In this document: positions 41,735-50,262 of the stretch, in pieces
Layout: every line of letters begins with the position of its first letter
Position numbering within the stretch: the first letter of the stretch is position 1
Made by a program: the position numbers and the translations under genes
The notes under the pieces: model-generated
The model's database searches: none
Told to the model about the DNA's origin: nothing
The model's input: the letters and a program-made list of their open reading frames with translations, nothing else
NCBI GenBank assembly: GCA_017308235.1
Contig: JAFKFL010000015.1
Coordinates: 124,001 to 188,000, forward strand
Length of the DNA: 64,000 nucleotides
Direction: 5' to 3'
Source of the DNA: Alphaproteobacteria bacterium
Lineage (GTDB): Bacteria > Pseudomonadota > Alphaproteobacteria > Reyranellales > Reyranellaceae

Positions 41735-43594
41735 TTGGATAGCTTCATGCAGGTACCGTTCAAGCCAATCGACTTTCTGAGCCGCGACGTGCGGCTCGAT
41801 CGTCGGCCGGATGGTTCCTTGATCCTGCAGTCCAATCACAAGCTGAAGCCCTACGAGCGCCATGTGCCAGCCTTCCTTGCCAAATGGGCGGCCGAGGCGC
41901 CGGACCGGCTGTGGCTGGCGCAGCGCCGCGGGCCCTCGCGCGACTGGACGAAGCTCACCTACGGTGAGGCCAAGAAGCAGGTCGATGCGGTCACGCAAGC
42001 GCTGATCGATCGCGGCTTCGGGCCCGACAAGCCGGTGATGATCCTGTCGTCGAATTCGATCGAGTTCGCGCTGCTCACCATGGCGGCCATGCAGGCTCGC
42101 GCGCCGGTCGCGCCTGTCTCACCGGCCTATTCGGTGATGAGCCGCGATCATTCCAAGCTGCGCCACGTGTTCGATCTCATCCGGCCCGGCCTGGTGTTCG
42201 TGCAGAACGGCGAGATCTACGCCGGCGCACTGGCCGCCCTCGATCTTTCGGGCGTGCTGCTGGTCCATGTCGACCGAGCGCCACCCAAGATGCAGTCGCT
42301 GCCCTGGAGCGAGCTTGTGGCGACCCAGCCGACCGAGGCGGTGGCGCGTTCGGTCGACGCCATCGAGCCCAAAACCATCGGCAAGTACCTGTTCACCTCG
42401 GGCAGCACCGGCATGCCCAAGGCGGTGATCAACACCCAGGAGATGATGTGCGCCAACATCGCCATGGGCCAGATGGCGCGCGTGCGCAAGGCGGACGACC
42501 CGGTGCCGGTGGCGCTCGACTGGCTGCCCTGGAACCATACGATGGGCGGCAATGCGACCTTTCAGGGCAATCTCGCCGAGGGCGGCACGACCTGGATCGA
42601 CGACGGCAAGCCGCTGCCCGGCCTGTTCGAGGAGACGCTGCGCAATCTGCGCGAGGTCTCGCCGACCTCGTTCGCCAATGTGCCCGCGGGCTACGCCATG
42701 CTCGCGACCGCACTGGAGAAGGACGAATCGCTTGCGAAGAAGTTCTTCAAGAACCTGAACGCGCTCGCCTATGGCGGTGCGACGCTGCCGCACGACCTCT
42801 ATGAACGCATGGAAGCTTTGGCGGTGAAGCACACCGGCTATCGCCTGCCGTTCATCACGGGCTGGGGCGCCACAGAGACCGCGCCGACCGCGACCACGGT
42901 GCATTGGGCGTCCGAGCGCGTGGGCCTGATCGGTCTGCCTTTCCCCGGCGTGCAGCTGAAGCTGGTGCCGACCGGCGAGGAGGGCCGTTACGAAGTCCGC
43001 CTCAAGAGCGTGATCGTGACGCCGGGTTATCACAAACAACCCGATCTCACGGCGGCGGCCTTCGACGAGGAGGGCTTCTACAAGATCGGCGACGCCGCCC
43101 GTTTCGTCGATCCGGCTGATCCCAACCAGGGCCTGATCTTCGACGGCCGCGTGGTCGAGGATTTCAAGCTCGCGAGCGGCACCTTCGTGCTGGTGGGGAC
43201 CTTGCGCGCCAATGCGATCGCCGCCGCGTCACCCGTGCTGCAGGACGCCGTGGTCTGCGCGCCGGACCGCGAGTTCGTCGGCCTGCTGGGCTTCCCCAAC
43301 ATTGCGGCTTGCCGGAATCTTGCCGGTGACAGCGAGGTTCGTCTCCCGGCGGCCGAGCTGCTGCGGCATCCGGCGGTGGTTGAGACAGTGGCGAGCGGAC
43401 TTGCGCGCATGAATGCCGAGGGAGGCTCGTCGATGCGGGTGAAGCGTGTCATTCTGATGGAGGAAGCGCCCTCGGTGGATGGTCATGAGATCACCGACAA
43501 GGGCTATATCAACCAGCGCGCCACCCTCGAGCGCCGCAAGGCCCTGGTCGAGCGGCTCTACAAGGGCGGCCCCGATGTCATCGAGATCAATTGA
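41735..43594 (+). CDS. Feruloyl-CoA synthase-type acyl-adenylate ligase
   Basis: A 619-residue ANL-family ligase that forms hydroxycinnamoyl-CoA from the acid, ATP and CoA. The phosphate loop is LFTSGSTGMPK (219-229), FITGWGATETAPTAT is motif A5, and YKIGDAARFVDPADP near 455 is A7. The N-terminal RPDGSLILQSNHKLKPYERH block and the length are typical of feruloyl-CoA synthases. The start is TTG, with GGGAGG five bases before it; the next ATG is 12 bases on. No enoyl-CoA hydratase/aldolase or vanillin dehydrogenase is nearby, so the next step is encoded elsewhere or differs. Confidence 0.88.
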   Translation: MDSFMQVPFKPIDFLSRDVRLDRRPDGSLILQSNHKLKPYERHVPAFLAKWAAEAPDRLWLAQRRGPSRDWTKLTYGEAKKQVDAVTQALIDRGFGPDKPVMILSSNSIEFALLTMAAMQARAPVAPVSPAYSVMSRDHSKLRHVFDLIRPGLVFVQNGEIYAGALAALDLSGVLLVHVDRAPPKMQSLPWSELVATQPTEAVARSVDAIEPKTIGKYLFTSGSTGMPKAVINTQEMMCANIAMGQMARVRKADDPVPVALDWLPWNHTMGGNATFQGNLAEGGTTWIDDGKPLPGLFEETLRNLREVSPTSFANVPAGYAMLATALEKDESLAKKFFKNLNALAYGGATLPHDLYERMEALAVKHTGYRLPFITGWGATETAPTATTVHWASERVGLIGLPFPGVQLKLVPTGEEGRYEVRLKSVIVTPGYHKQPDLTAAAFDEEGFYKIGDAARFVDPADPNQGLIFDGRVVEDFKLASGTFVLVGTLRANAIAAASPVLQDAVVCAPDREFVGLLGFPNIAACRNLAGDSEVRLPAAELLRHPAVVETVASGLARMNAEGGSSMRVKRVILMEEAPSVDGHEITDKGYINQRATLERRKALVERLYKGGPDVIEIN

Positions 43595-43604
43595 GGAGAC
43601 AGCG

Positions 43605-44069
43605 ATGCCTGAAGCGAAACTCCCCCCGAACCTGCCGCAGTGGATGAAAGATCACACCGACCGCTATCTCAAGAGCGGCGGAACGGACGGTCACATGTAC
43701 ACGGTCGAGAGGCCCGGGCACGGGGCGATGACGGTGGCGTCGCTGCTGCTCACGACCACGGGCCGCAAGTCGGGCGACAAATGGATGTTCCCGCTGTTCT
43801 ATGGCACGACGGGCAACAGCTACTATGTGATCGCCTCGAAAGGCGGCGCTCCCGAGCATCCCGGCTGGTACCGCAACATGCAGGCCAATCCGAACGTTGA
43901 TATCCAGGTCGGCACGAAGAAGATGAAAGCCAAGGCGCGTACGGCCACCGGCGCGGAACGCGCCAAGCTCTGGAAAGATGCCGTCGGCCTCTTCCCACCC
44001 TATGCCGACTATCAGCAGAAAGCCGGCACGCGCGAAATCCCGGTCGTCGTCCTCGACCCAGTGCATTAG
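43605..44069 (+). CDS. Deazaflavin-dependent nitroreductase-family protein (Ddn-like)
   Basis: A 154-residue split-barrel protein of the F420-dependent quinone reductase/nitroreductase family: HMYTVERPGHG, LLTTTGRKSGDKWMFPLFYG, YYVIASKGGAPEHPGWYRNM and NPNVDIQVG are the family blocks in order. In actinobacteria such proteins use cofactor F420; in proteobacteria the cofactor is usually untested. The ATG at 43605 follows GAGGAGACAGCG, 10 bases after the ligase stop, so it is third in the operon. It ends at a palindromic repeat facing an LLM oxidoreductase gene. Confidence 0.88.
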   Translation: MPEAKLPPNLPQWMKDHTDRYLKSGGTDGHMYTVERPGHGAMTVASLLLTTTGRKSGDKWMFPLFYGTTGNSYYVIASKGGAPEHPGWYRNMQANPNVDIQVGTKKMKAKARTATGAERAKLWKDAVGLFPPYADYQQKAGTREIPVVVLDPVH

Positions 44070-44077
44070 GACACACC

Positions 44078-44133
44078 GTCGTCCCGAGCGAAGCCGACTC
44101 GCGCGCAGTAACCCGCGCACGAGTCGGGACGAC
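44078..44133. repeat. Diverged palindromic repeat, copy 3, between convergent genes
   Basis: The outer arms GTCGTCCCGA (44078-44087) and TCGGGACGAC (44124-44133) are perfect. An alternative inner pairing is CGACTCG (44095-44101) with CGAGTCG (44120-44126). The left end GTCGTCCCGAGCGAAGC matches the family at 566 and 33653. It may terminate both converging transcripts. Confidence 0.65.
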
Positions 44134-44139
44134 AGGCAG

Positions 44140-45093
44140 TTAGATCTTTTCGATCACTGCCGCTCTGAAGCGGCGCATCTCCGCCAGCATTGTAGCAGCG
44201 TCCGGGCGATCGAAGTCGATATCGATCGCCGTGACACCCGCGTCGCGCAAGGCACGAAGGTCGCCGGCAACGTCGGCGTCGCTGCCGGAGAACAGCCGTC
44301 GCTCGCCGTCCGAGGCACGGGGCGGCACCGCCGCGCCGTAGCGCTTCACGCGATAGGAAACGCCGACCGAGGCGGGATCGCGTCCTGCATCGGTGGTTGC
44401 TTTGCGCAGACGCGCGATGCCCGCGCGCAATCGCGGCAACGTGTCGAGCAGGTGCTGGTTGTTGCTGCCGATCGGATACCAGGCATCGCCGACGCGGGCG
44501 GCGCGGCGCAGGGCAGGGCCGCCTTCGCCGCCGACCCAGATCGGCGGATATGGGCGCTGGACCGGCTTGGGCTCGAGCACGATGCCGTCGAACTTCGTGT
44601 AGCGGCCGGCAAACCGCGGCTTGGCCTCGGTCCAGAGCACTCGGAAAGTATCGATATATTCATCGGTCACGGCGCCGCGTTCGGCGAAAGGTGTCGTGAC
44701 GACAGCGTCGAACTCCGTCTTGAGCCAACCGGCGCCGATCCCCACGACCAGCCGGCCGCCGGAGAGGACATCGAGCGTGGCCAGCATCTTGGCCGCCAGC
44801 ACCGCCGGCCGATGCGGCACGACCAGGACGGCGGCCACCAGTCGGATGCGCGAGGTCTTGGCCGCGATATAGGCCATGCCGATCAACTGCTCGTGCCGTT
44901 CGGTCGGTGCTTCTTCGTAGAAGGCACCCGATTCCGAATAGGGGTAGCCCGGCACCTTGGTGTCGGGCAGCACGACGTGGTCGGTGAGCGTGAGGTAGTC
45001 GAAGCCCATGGCTTCGCCCTCGGCCGCGATCCGCGTCATGTCGGCGACGGCCGAAAGCGGACCGGAGTTCGGCAGGTTGAAGCCGATCTGCAC
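44140..45093 (-). CDS. LLM-class (luciferase-like) flavin oxidoreductase, probable F420 type
   Basis: A 317-residue bacterial luciferase-like TIM-barrel enzyme. MQIGFNLPNSGPLSAVADMT, AMGFDYLTLTDHVVLPD, LATLDVLSGGRLVVGIGAGW and YPPIWVGGEGGPALRRAARV are the family blocks; the ADMTRIAAEGEAMGFDY style is that of F420-annotated LLM proteins. FMN use is the alternative. It is last in a four-gene minus-strand operon (NIPSNAP, TauD, a small barrel protein, LLM), four bases after its neighbour. The substrate is unknown. Confidence 0.88.
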   Translation of the reverse strand: MQIGFNLPNSGPLSAVADMTRIAAEGEAMGFDYLTLTDHVVLPDTKVPGYPYSESGAFYEEAPTERHEQLIGMAYIAAKTSRIRLVAAVLVVPHRPAVLAAKMLATLDVLSGGRLVVGIGAGWLKTEFDAVVTTPFAERGAVTDEYIDTFRVLWTEAKPRFAGRYTKFDGIVLEPKPVQRPYPPIWVGGEGGPALRRAARVGDAWYPIGSNNQHLLDTLPRLRAGIARLRKATTDAGRDPASVGVSYRVKRYGAAVPPRASDGERRLFSGSDADVAGDLRALRDAGVTAIDIDFDRPDAATMLAEMRRFRAAVIEKI

Positions 45094-45097
45094 TACG

Positions 45098-45448
45098 TCA
45101 GATCACCTTGCGCAGGACATGTCGCCGGTTCGATGTGAACGGGCGGACTTCGCCCGGCCAGCGCCCTTTTTCGACCGCCTCGGCCCACTCCTTGCTCAAA
45201 AGCACATCGGGGCTCTCGAGCTCGTAGATCGCGACGTAGCTTGCCTGGCCGCTGCCATCGATCACCTTGCGCTCGCCACCGAGGTTGAAGGCGGCGGGCA
45301 CGGTCTTGAGGCGCGTGACCGCCCCAACGCCTGGCACCTTCTTCAGGAGAGGAATGTGCTCGGTGTCATAGACTTCGTTGAACAGCGCTTCCTTCTCTTT
45401 CGTCACATCCATGCTGACGACGAAGAGGTACTTGCTGGCGATCGGCAT
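45098..45448 (-). CDS. Small dimeric alpha/beta-barrel (EthD/DUF4286-like) protein
   Basis: A 116-residue protein. KYLFVVSMDVTKEKEALFNE then YDTEHIPLLKKVPGVGAV resembles EthD- or DUF4286-type ferredoxin-like barrels, with the HIP turn and a C-terminal strand YVAIYELESPDVL. Such proteins assist or perform steps in aromatic or ether degradation, but the function is unproven. The start is the ATG at 45448 behind GGAGCAGGATC; a longer frame upstream is antisense. It lies between TauD (11 bases) and LLM (4 bases) in one operon. Confidence 0.75.
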   Translation of the reverse strand: MPIASKYLFVVSMDVTKEKEALFNEVYDTEHIPLLKKVPGVGAVTRLKTVPAAFNLGGERKVIDGSGQASYVAIYELESPDVLLSKEWAEAVEKGRWPGEVRPFTSNRRHVLRKVI

Positions 45449-45459
45449 GATCCTGCTCC

Positions 45460-46341
45460 CTAAGCTGCTTGTGCGACCGTCGGACCGTCCCCGGCCAGCG
45501 TGGTGCGCCGCATGTCGCGCGGCTCGTGGACCGGGAACGGGCGCGCGCGATGCATCGTCTGGCGGTTGTCCCACATCACCAGATCGCCGACGCGCCATTT
45601 GTGAGTGTAGACGAACTCCCGCTGCGTGGCGTGCTCGATAAGATCGCGCAGGAAGCCGCGGGCTTCGGGGATCGGCCAGCCGAGGATGCCGCCTGCATGG
45701 CTCGAGAGATACAGCGACTTGCGGCCGGTCACCGGATGAGTGCGGACCAGGCACTGGCGCACCGGTTTGAAGCGTTGGCGCTCCTCATCGGTGAAATCGA
45801 AGAAGCCGATGACCTGACGCGAGAACATCTGCGAGTGTTCGCATACGAGGTCTTCGACCTGGGCCTTGGTCTCCTCGTCCAGCGCGTCATAGGCCGCCCG
45901 CATGTCGGCGAACTGGGTGTCGCCGCCTTTCGAGGGAATGCTCACCGCGCGCAGGAGGGAATATTTCGCCGGCGTCGTTTTGAAGGAGCTGTCCGAGTGC
46001 CAAAGGCGGTTGCCGATCGCAAACAGCCGGCGGCGATCGTCGCGTTCGAACGGCGCGTTGTTGCGATCGAGGTTCGACACGTCGGCGAAGGTCGTCGGCA
46101 GTCGATAGTCTGAAGCGGCGCGTAGGCTGGTGCCGATGGCGTGCTCGATCTCACCCAAGCTCTGAGTAAAAGCGAGCTGCAGGGCGTCGTCGATCCTCTG
46201 ATCGCGGAACACCAGCACGGCGTACCGGTCCATGCCGCCATGGATCGCCGACACCTCCTCAGGTGTCAGCGGCTCGCGCATATCGATGCCGTCGACTTCG
46301 CCTGCGAGGCAGGGACCGACCCGACGGATGGTGACCGTCAT
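45460..46341 (-). CDS. TauD/TfdA-family Fe(II)/2-oxoglutarate dioxygenase
   Basis: A 293-residue dioxygenase. The metal facial triad is His115-x-Asp117 (LWHSDSSF) and His264 (DNRQTMHRARPF), and the 2-oxoglutarate Arg is Arg279 (MRRTTLAG). The fold and length match TauD and TfdA, which hydroxylate sulfonates or aryloxyacetates and so break C-S or ether bonds. The neighbouring LLM, NIPSNAP and EthD-like proteins suggest a xenobiotic or aromatic ether rather than taurine; no sulfonate transporter is present. The start is the ATG at 46341, with GAGGAAACAGG upstream. Confidence 0.92.
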   Translation of the reverse strand: MTVTIRRVGPCLAGEVDGIDMREPLTPEEVSAIHGGMDRYAVLVFRDQRIDDALQLAFTQSLGEIEHAIGTSLRAASDYRLPTTFADVSNLDRNNAPFERDDRRRLFAIGNRLWHSDSSFKTTPAKYSLLRAVSIPSKGGDTQFADMRAAYDALDEETKAQVEDLVCEHSQMFSRQVIGFFDFTDEERQRFKPVRQCLVRTHPVTGRKSLYLSSHAGGILGWPIPEARGFLRDLIEHATQREFVYTHKWRVGDLVMWDNRQTMHRARPFPVHEPRDMRRTTLAGDGPTVAQAA

Positions 46342-46352
46342 GGCCTGTTTCC

Positions 46353-46967
46353 TCAGCGCAACGGCGAGAACGCCGCCGGTACGGCGAAGATGCTTTGCTG
46401 GCGGCTGACGCTCGGATGGCGCGGCGGCGGCCAGTTGGGCGATTTCATCGCCTGCGCGCGCAGGCGCTCGCGGTCGGCCATGTTCTTGTAGGCCCAGACA
46501 TGGACCCACTGGTTCAGCGCGCCGATATCGGTGAAGCCCGCGAAGACGAGAGGCGAGACCGCGGTGCGCTCCTTGATGCGCGACGTCCAATCGTCGATCA
46601 CCTTGGGGATGGCACCGGGACCGTAGGTGTAGGTGCGGAACTCATAGAGACTGCCATGCTCGCCGGGTTCGAAGTGCGGCGAGAATGGCGCCGGGTGCAG
46701 GATCTTGGACTCCATTTCGAGGATGAAGTCCGCGATCTTAGGCGGCCAAACCTTCTTCTCGACGGCTTCAGCGCGGATGCGATCGCGTTCGTTCAGGTCC
46801 TTGTAGGGCCAGATATGGATGATCTGGTTCAGCGTGCCGACCTCGGTGCGCCAGAAGCCCCCCAATCGCGAAAGTTTGATGCGCCCAGGCAAGGCACCGG
46901 CGAATGCTTCCTCGGCTTGGGGGACCGTGCCGGGCTTCAGCAGATAGGTGCGCACCTCGAAAATCAT
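46353..46967 (-). CDS. NIPSNAP-family protein
   Basis: A 204-residue protein with two ferredoxin-like NIPSNAP domains: FEVRTYLLKPGTVPQAEEAF in the first half and YEFRTYTYGPGAIPKVIDDW in the second. Each is followed by a W(R/T)TE-type or IGALNQWVHVWAYKNM segment (LNQIIHIWPYKDL in the first). Function is not established, but bacterial members often sit in degradation operons. The start is the ATG at 46967; ten further codons to an upstream start are not supported. It is first of the four-gene operon and divergent from the VOC gene at 47039. Confidence 0.9.
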   Translation of the reverse strand: MIFEVRTYLLKPGTVPQAEEAFAGALPGRIKLSRLGGFWRTEVGTLNQIIHIWPYKDLNERDRIRAEAVEKKVWPPKIADFILEMESKILHPAPFSPHFEPGEHGSLYEFRTYTYGPGAIPKVIDDWTSRIKERTAVSPLVFAGFTDIGALNQWVHVWAYKNMADRERLRAQAMKSPNWPPPRHPSVSRQQSIFAVPAAFSPLR

Positions 46968-47038
46968 GGCGAAATCCTTCCGCAACTTTTCGAACAAGAA
47001 GGCGCTAGAATGTCCGGGTGATCGAACGGAGGCAAGCG

Positions 47039-47983
47039 ATGGCCAAGCAGTATGACCGCAGTGCGGAGGACCTCGGCAATATCGTCGCCCTGGAGCACGT
47101 CAACGTGCAGGTCGAGGACCAGGGGCTGGCAACGCTGTTCTACATGAGCGGCCTTGGGCTCACCCGAGACCCCTTTATGATGACCAGCATCGACAACATG
47201 TGGATCAACGTTGGCCGCAGCCAGTTCCATCTGCCGACGGGCAAGCCGCAACGGCTGCGCGGCCGCATCGGCCTGGTCATCCCGGATCACGAGTCGCTGC
47301 TGCAGCGGCTGGAGCGGATGGCCAAGCCGCTCGCGGGCACACAGTTCGCCTTCGCCGAGCGCGCCGACCATGTCGAGGCAACCTGCCCGTGGGGCAACCG
47401 CATCCAGTGCCATCGACCATCGTCTCGCTTCGACGGCGTCGAGCTCGGCATGGCCTATGTCGAGTTCGACGTGCCCGTGGGCGCCGCCAAGGGCATCGCC
47501 GAATTCTATCACCGTGTCTTCAACACCATGGCCCGCGTTGACACGTCGGGCTCTGCGCCAGCGGCGCATGTCTCCGTCGGTCTGGGTCAGGAGCTCATCT
47601 TCCGCGAGACTGCGGCCGAGCTCGCGCCCTATGACGGCCATCACATTCAGGTCTATGTCGCGAATTTCTCCGGCCCGCACCGGCAGCTCCTCGACCGCAA
47701 TCTGGTGACCGAGGAAAGTAACCAGCACCAGTACCGCTTCCTGCAGATCGTCGATCCCGAGACCGGCCGCAAGCTGTTCGAGATCGAGCACGAGGTGCGC
47801 AGCATGCGTAATCCGATGTATGCGCGGCCGCTTGTCAATCGCAATCCGGTGCAGACCAACCGCAACTATGTGCCCGGCCGCGACGCGTGGGTGCCCGACG
47901 CTCTCGCCGAGCAGATGGACGACCCGCGCGTGGAGATGCGCCGGCAGCGCTTCGCAGAGGCCAGCCGGCGCGCCGCGCAGTAA
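47039..47983 (+). CDS. Two-domain VOC-family protein (glyoxalase/extradiol-like)
   Basis: A 314-residue VOC protein. ALEHVNVQVEDQGLATLFYM then GLGLTRDPF starts the first module; AYVEFDVPVGAAKGIAEFYH then RVF starts the second. Candidate metal residues include His27 and the HHIQVYVANF block. The architecture is like extradiol dioxygenases or paired glyoxalase domains, though a classical ring-cleavage motif is not complete. The ATG at 47039 has GGAGG six bases before it. It is divergent from the NIPSNAP/TauD/LLM operon and may act in the same pathway. Confidence 0.83.
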   Translation: MAKQYDRSAEDLGNIVALEHVNVQVEDQGLATLFYMSGLGLTRDPFMMTSIDNMWINVGRSQFHLPTGKPQRLRGRIGLVIPDHESLLQRLERMAKPLAGTQFAFAERADHVEATCPWGNRIQCHRPSSRFDGVELGMAYVEFDVPVGAAKGIAEFYHRVFNTMARVDTSGSAPAAHVSVGLGQELIFRETAAELAPYDGHHIQVYVANFSGPHRQLLDRNLVTEESNQHQYRFLQIVDPETGRKLFEIEHEVRSMRNPMYARPLVNRNPVQTNRNYVPGRDAWVPDALAEQMDDPRVEMRRQRFAEASRRAAQ

Positions 47984-48014
47984 CCAGCTGCTCGAGCAGG
48001 TATTTGGAAAAGCG

Positions 48015-48509
48015 TTACGGGCGCAGGTAGCTCCAGCCCTGCTCCTGCAGCTCCATCACCCGGACCACGCCGGACTTCACGACCGTCGCCTGCGCGATGA
48101 TCGGAATCTCCTTCTCTTCCACCTTGGTCATGTTTTCTTTGGTGTTGCCGCACGCCTTGAAGGAGATCGACGGCATCTTTTCGGCGATCGTCTTGATGCG
48201 CTCCTTCACGGGCGAGGTGTCCTCTCGCAGCATGTGCAGGCCAGGACCGAAGGTGACGACCTCGATCTCCACCTTCTCGCCAATACCCTTGTAATACTGT
48301 TCGACATTGGTCGCATTGTTGAGCGCCAGGTTCATGGTTGCCTGATCGTTGGTGTTCACTTGCAGGATGAGGCGGTGCGCCTTCTTCGCGGCGCTTGGGG
48401 CGGTCAGCGACAATGACTGCGGACTCTGTGCCTCGGTCGACGGGGCAGCGAGTAGCAGCACCGCGGCCCAGATCATTGTCGCCGATATCGCGTGTACAAC
48501 CTTGGTCAT
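48015..48509 (-). CDS. Exported DsrE/DsrF-like family protein
   Basis: 164 residues with a signal peptide (hydrophobic 8-22, cleavage near TEA-QS). The mature domain RLILQVNTNDQATMNLALNN then VEIEVVTFGPGLHML and SGVVRVMELQEQGWSYLRP is the periplasmic DsrE-like fold. A single Cys lies in FKACGNT. Cytoplasmic DsrE proteins move sulfur; exported ones are uncharacterised. The ATG at 48509 has GGGAGAACG upstream. It is last of a four-gene run of exported or membrane proteins, 38 bases from its neighbour. Confidence 0.85.
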   Translation of the reverse strand: MTKVVHAISATMIWAAVLLLAAPSTEAQSPQSLSLTAPSAAKKAHRLILQVNTNDQATMNLALNNATNVEQYYKGIGEKVEIEVVTFGPGLHMLREDTSPVKERIKTIAEKMPSISFKACGNTKENMTKVEEKEIPIIAQATVVKSGVVRVMELQEQGWSYLRP

Positions 48510-48547
48510 CACGTTCTCCCTGTTGATGGACTGTGTTTCGAAAAAGA

Positions 48548-49192
48548 TCACTGGTTGCGAGGAGTGCTGGCGGTCGGCCATTTGCAGGGGCCGGCCAGGC
48601 GATCGCGAAGGGTCTTCAGGCCCGCGAGGGCGTATCGCCCCTCCCATGAAGGGCCCTGTCGGGCAGCGACGCGAAAAGTGATTTCGCCTCCATCTGGCAG
48701 CGCCGCCAGCAGTGGTCCGACGTCAGCTCTGATTGCGATGCCGGTTCCAGATGGCGGTGCACTCGTCGCGACCGCCACGGGCTGTCCGTTGTTGACGGTG
48801 TAGGAGACGACATAGTCCTGGCCGCGGCGCGCGGCTGGCGCACCGTCGATGACGAGGTCGGTCCGGCCGCTCCGGCACTGGATCGAGAGCAGCATGGCAG
48901 TCCCGTCGGAAGAGCCTTTGTACGACGCCGTAGCTGTGGTGATCGGCGTGTAGTCGATGGGCGAAGTCGTCTCGCTGATGATCCACTTGTCGGCGGCGCC
49001 AGCCGCCTCGGGCGCAGATGGTTGTGGCAGCGCCATATCGCGAGAAAGTTTCTCCAGGCATTCCAGGCGTGCGGCCTGCGCGAGCGAGGAGCAAGCACGC
49101 AGCTTTTCCATCGCATCGTCGGTACCCTGTGCCAGGGTGCCTTGGCTTGCGACGCCGAAGGCAACGGACAGGCAGATCGCGGCGGGCTTCAT
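48548..49192 (-). CDS. Exported VasI/TagO-like protein of unknown function
   Basis: 214 residues with a signal peptide (about 1-21, ending LAQ). After it, CSSLAQAARLECLEKLSRD, then WIISETTSPIDYTPI and LLSIQCRSGRTDLVIDG, resembles the VasI-like proteins annotated near type VI secretion loci. No type VI gene is in the window, so the resemblance may be only to the domain. Four cysteines could form disulfides in the periplasm. It overlaps the TAXI-type gene upstream by four bases, so the two are coupled. Confidence 0.7.
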   Translation of the reverse strand: MKPAAICLSVAFGVASQGTLAQGTDDAMEKLRACSSLAQAARLECLEKLSRDMALPQPSAPEAAGAADKWIISETTSPIDYTPITTATASYKGSSDGTAMLLSIQCRSGRTDLVIDGAPAARRGQDYVVSYTVNNGQPVAVATSAPPSGTGIAIRADVGPLLAALPDGGEITFRVAARQGPSWEGRYALAGLKTLRDRLAGPCKWPTASTPRNQ

Positions 49193-50208
49193 TTCTTCTC
49201 TGGCGGCTTACGCACCTGGCGCTCCAGCCATTCCTGCGCTGCCTGAAAGCGCGTGAGGCCGGGAACCGTCGCGGCGAGATTGACCGTCTTCCACTTCGGA
49301 TCGAAGCCCGCGCCTTGCAGCCTGTCGATCCGGGTGAAGAGATACTCGCCGAAGCGGGCGACACGCAGGTACCGGTTCGAGTTGATTGGCCAGTTGTAAG
49401 AAACCAGGGCGGTCGGGACGGCGATGGTCGAGATGCGCTCGCCCGGCTTGATCAATGCGGGATAGTCCGACGCCTCGAGGGTTGCGGGCAGGTAGTAGTC
49501 CTCGAGCTTGCTGTCGTAGGTTACTGGCAGGAACTTGAAGCCGGGCTCCCATTGGCTGCGCAGGAAGGCATCGACGGGCTTGGACGTGATGAACACGACA
49601 GCCGCCATCTCGCCCTTGCGCATCTGCTGCAGTGCGACCGGGTGCGGAATGAACGTCTTGTCGATATCGATGCCCAACCGGCTGAAGATCAGTGGCCCGG
49701 TGTAGGCAGCGGCCGTGCCTTGGGTGTTGAAGTTCACCTTCTTGCCGGCGAGATCCTGCAGGCTCCGGATCTCGGGGCGAACGAAAATATGTAGCTCCGA
49801 TGGAAAGAGATTAAGCAGGTAGGTGACGTGCTTGCGGATCTCCGGAAACTCGGCCTTGTATTCTTCGAGGGCGTCGGAGTTGATGATCGCGAGGTCGACG
49901 CCGCGCAGATAGAGCAGAGAATTCAGGTTCTCGGTGGCGCCGCGTGTGACGATCGGAAGGACATGCAGGTTGTTGCCGTCATCGACGACTCGGGCCATCT
50001 CCGCGGCCAGGCGAAGCGGCGCGCCCTCGATCAGGCCGGCGGCGAGGCCGACCGTCCAGGCGTTCATTTTGTCCTGCTGCTGTTCGTACGTGGGCGGGCG
50101 CCGTTCCGCCACGGTCTGCGCATCGGCGGGAACCGATCGCAGAAACAGCACAGCCGGCATCAGTAGCGTCAGCACGCACAGGATGCGCAGAGCAAGCATC
50201 GTGATCAT
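49189..50208 (-). CDS. TAXI-family TRAP-type solute-binding protein, no membrane partner nearby
   Basis: 339 residues with an N-terminal export signal (about 5-30, ending ADAQ). NAWTVGLAAGLIEGAPLRLA is the start of the fold, and RGATENLNSLLYLRGVDLAI then INSDAL is the TAXI family block; SLQDLAGKKVNFN and RKGEMAAVVFITSKPV follow in order. TAXI proteins deliver solutes such as dicarboxylates or glutamate to fused TRAP permeases, but none is encoded here. It is second in the exported-protein cluster, 54 bases after the coiled-coil membrane protein. Confidence 0.85.
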   Translation of the reverse strand: MITMLALRILCVLTLLMPAVLFLRSVPADAQTVAERRPPTYEQQQDKMNAWTVGLAAGLIEGAPLRLAAEMARVVDDGNNLHVLPIVTRGATENLNSLLYLRGVDLAIINSDALEEYKAEFPEIRKHVTYLLNLFPSELHIFVRPEIRSLQDLAGKKVNFNTQGTAAAYTGPLIFSRLGIDIDKTFIPHPVALQQMRKGEMAAVVFITSKPVDAFLRSQWEPGFKFLPVTYDSKLEDYYLPATLEASDYPALIKPGERISTIAVPTALVSYNWPINSNRYLRVARFGEYLFTRIDRLQGAGFDPKWKTVNLAATVPGLTRFQAAQEWLERQVRKPPEKK

Positions 50209-50262
50209 CCATGACCTTCCTTCGAGCGCCCTACGTAAATCTCACCCGAACAACCACGCCCT

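Noticed and set aside
48548..49192. Part of a type VI secretion locus
   Set aside because: Only the VasI-like domain is similar. None of the sheath, tube, baseplate or ClpV genes is in the window.
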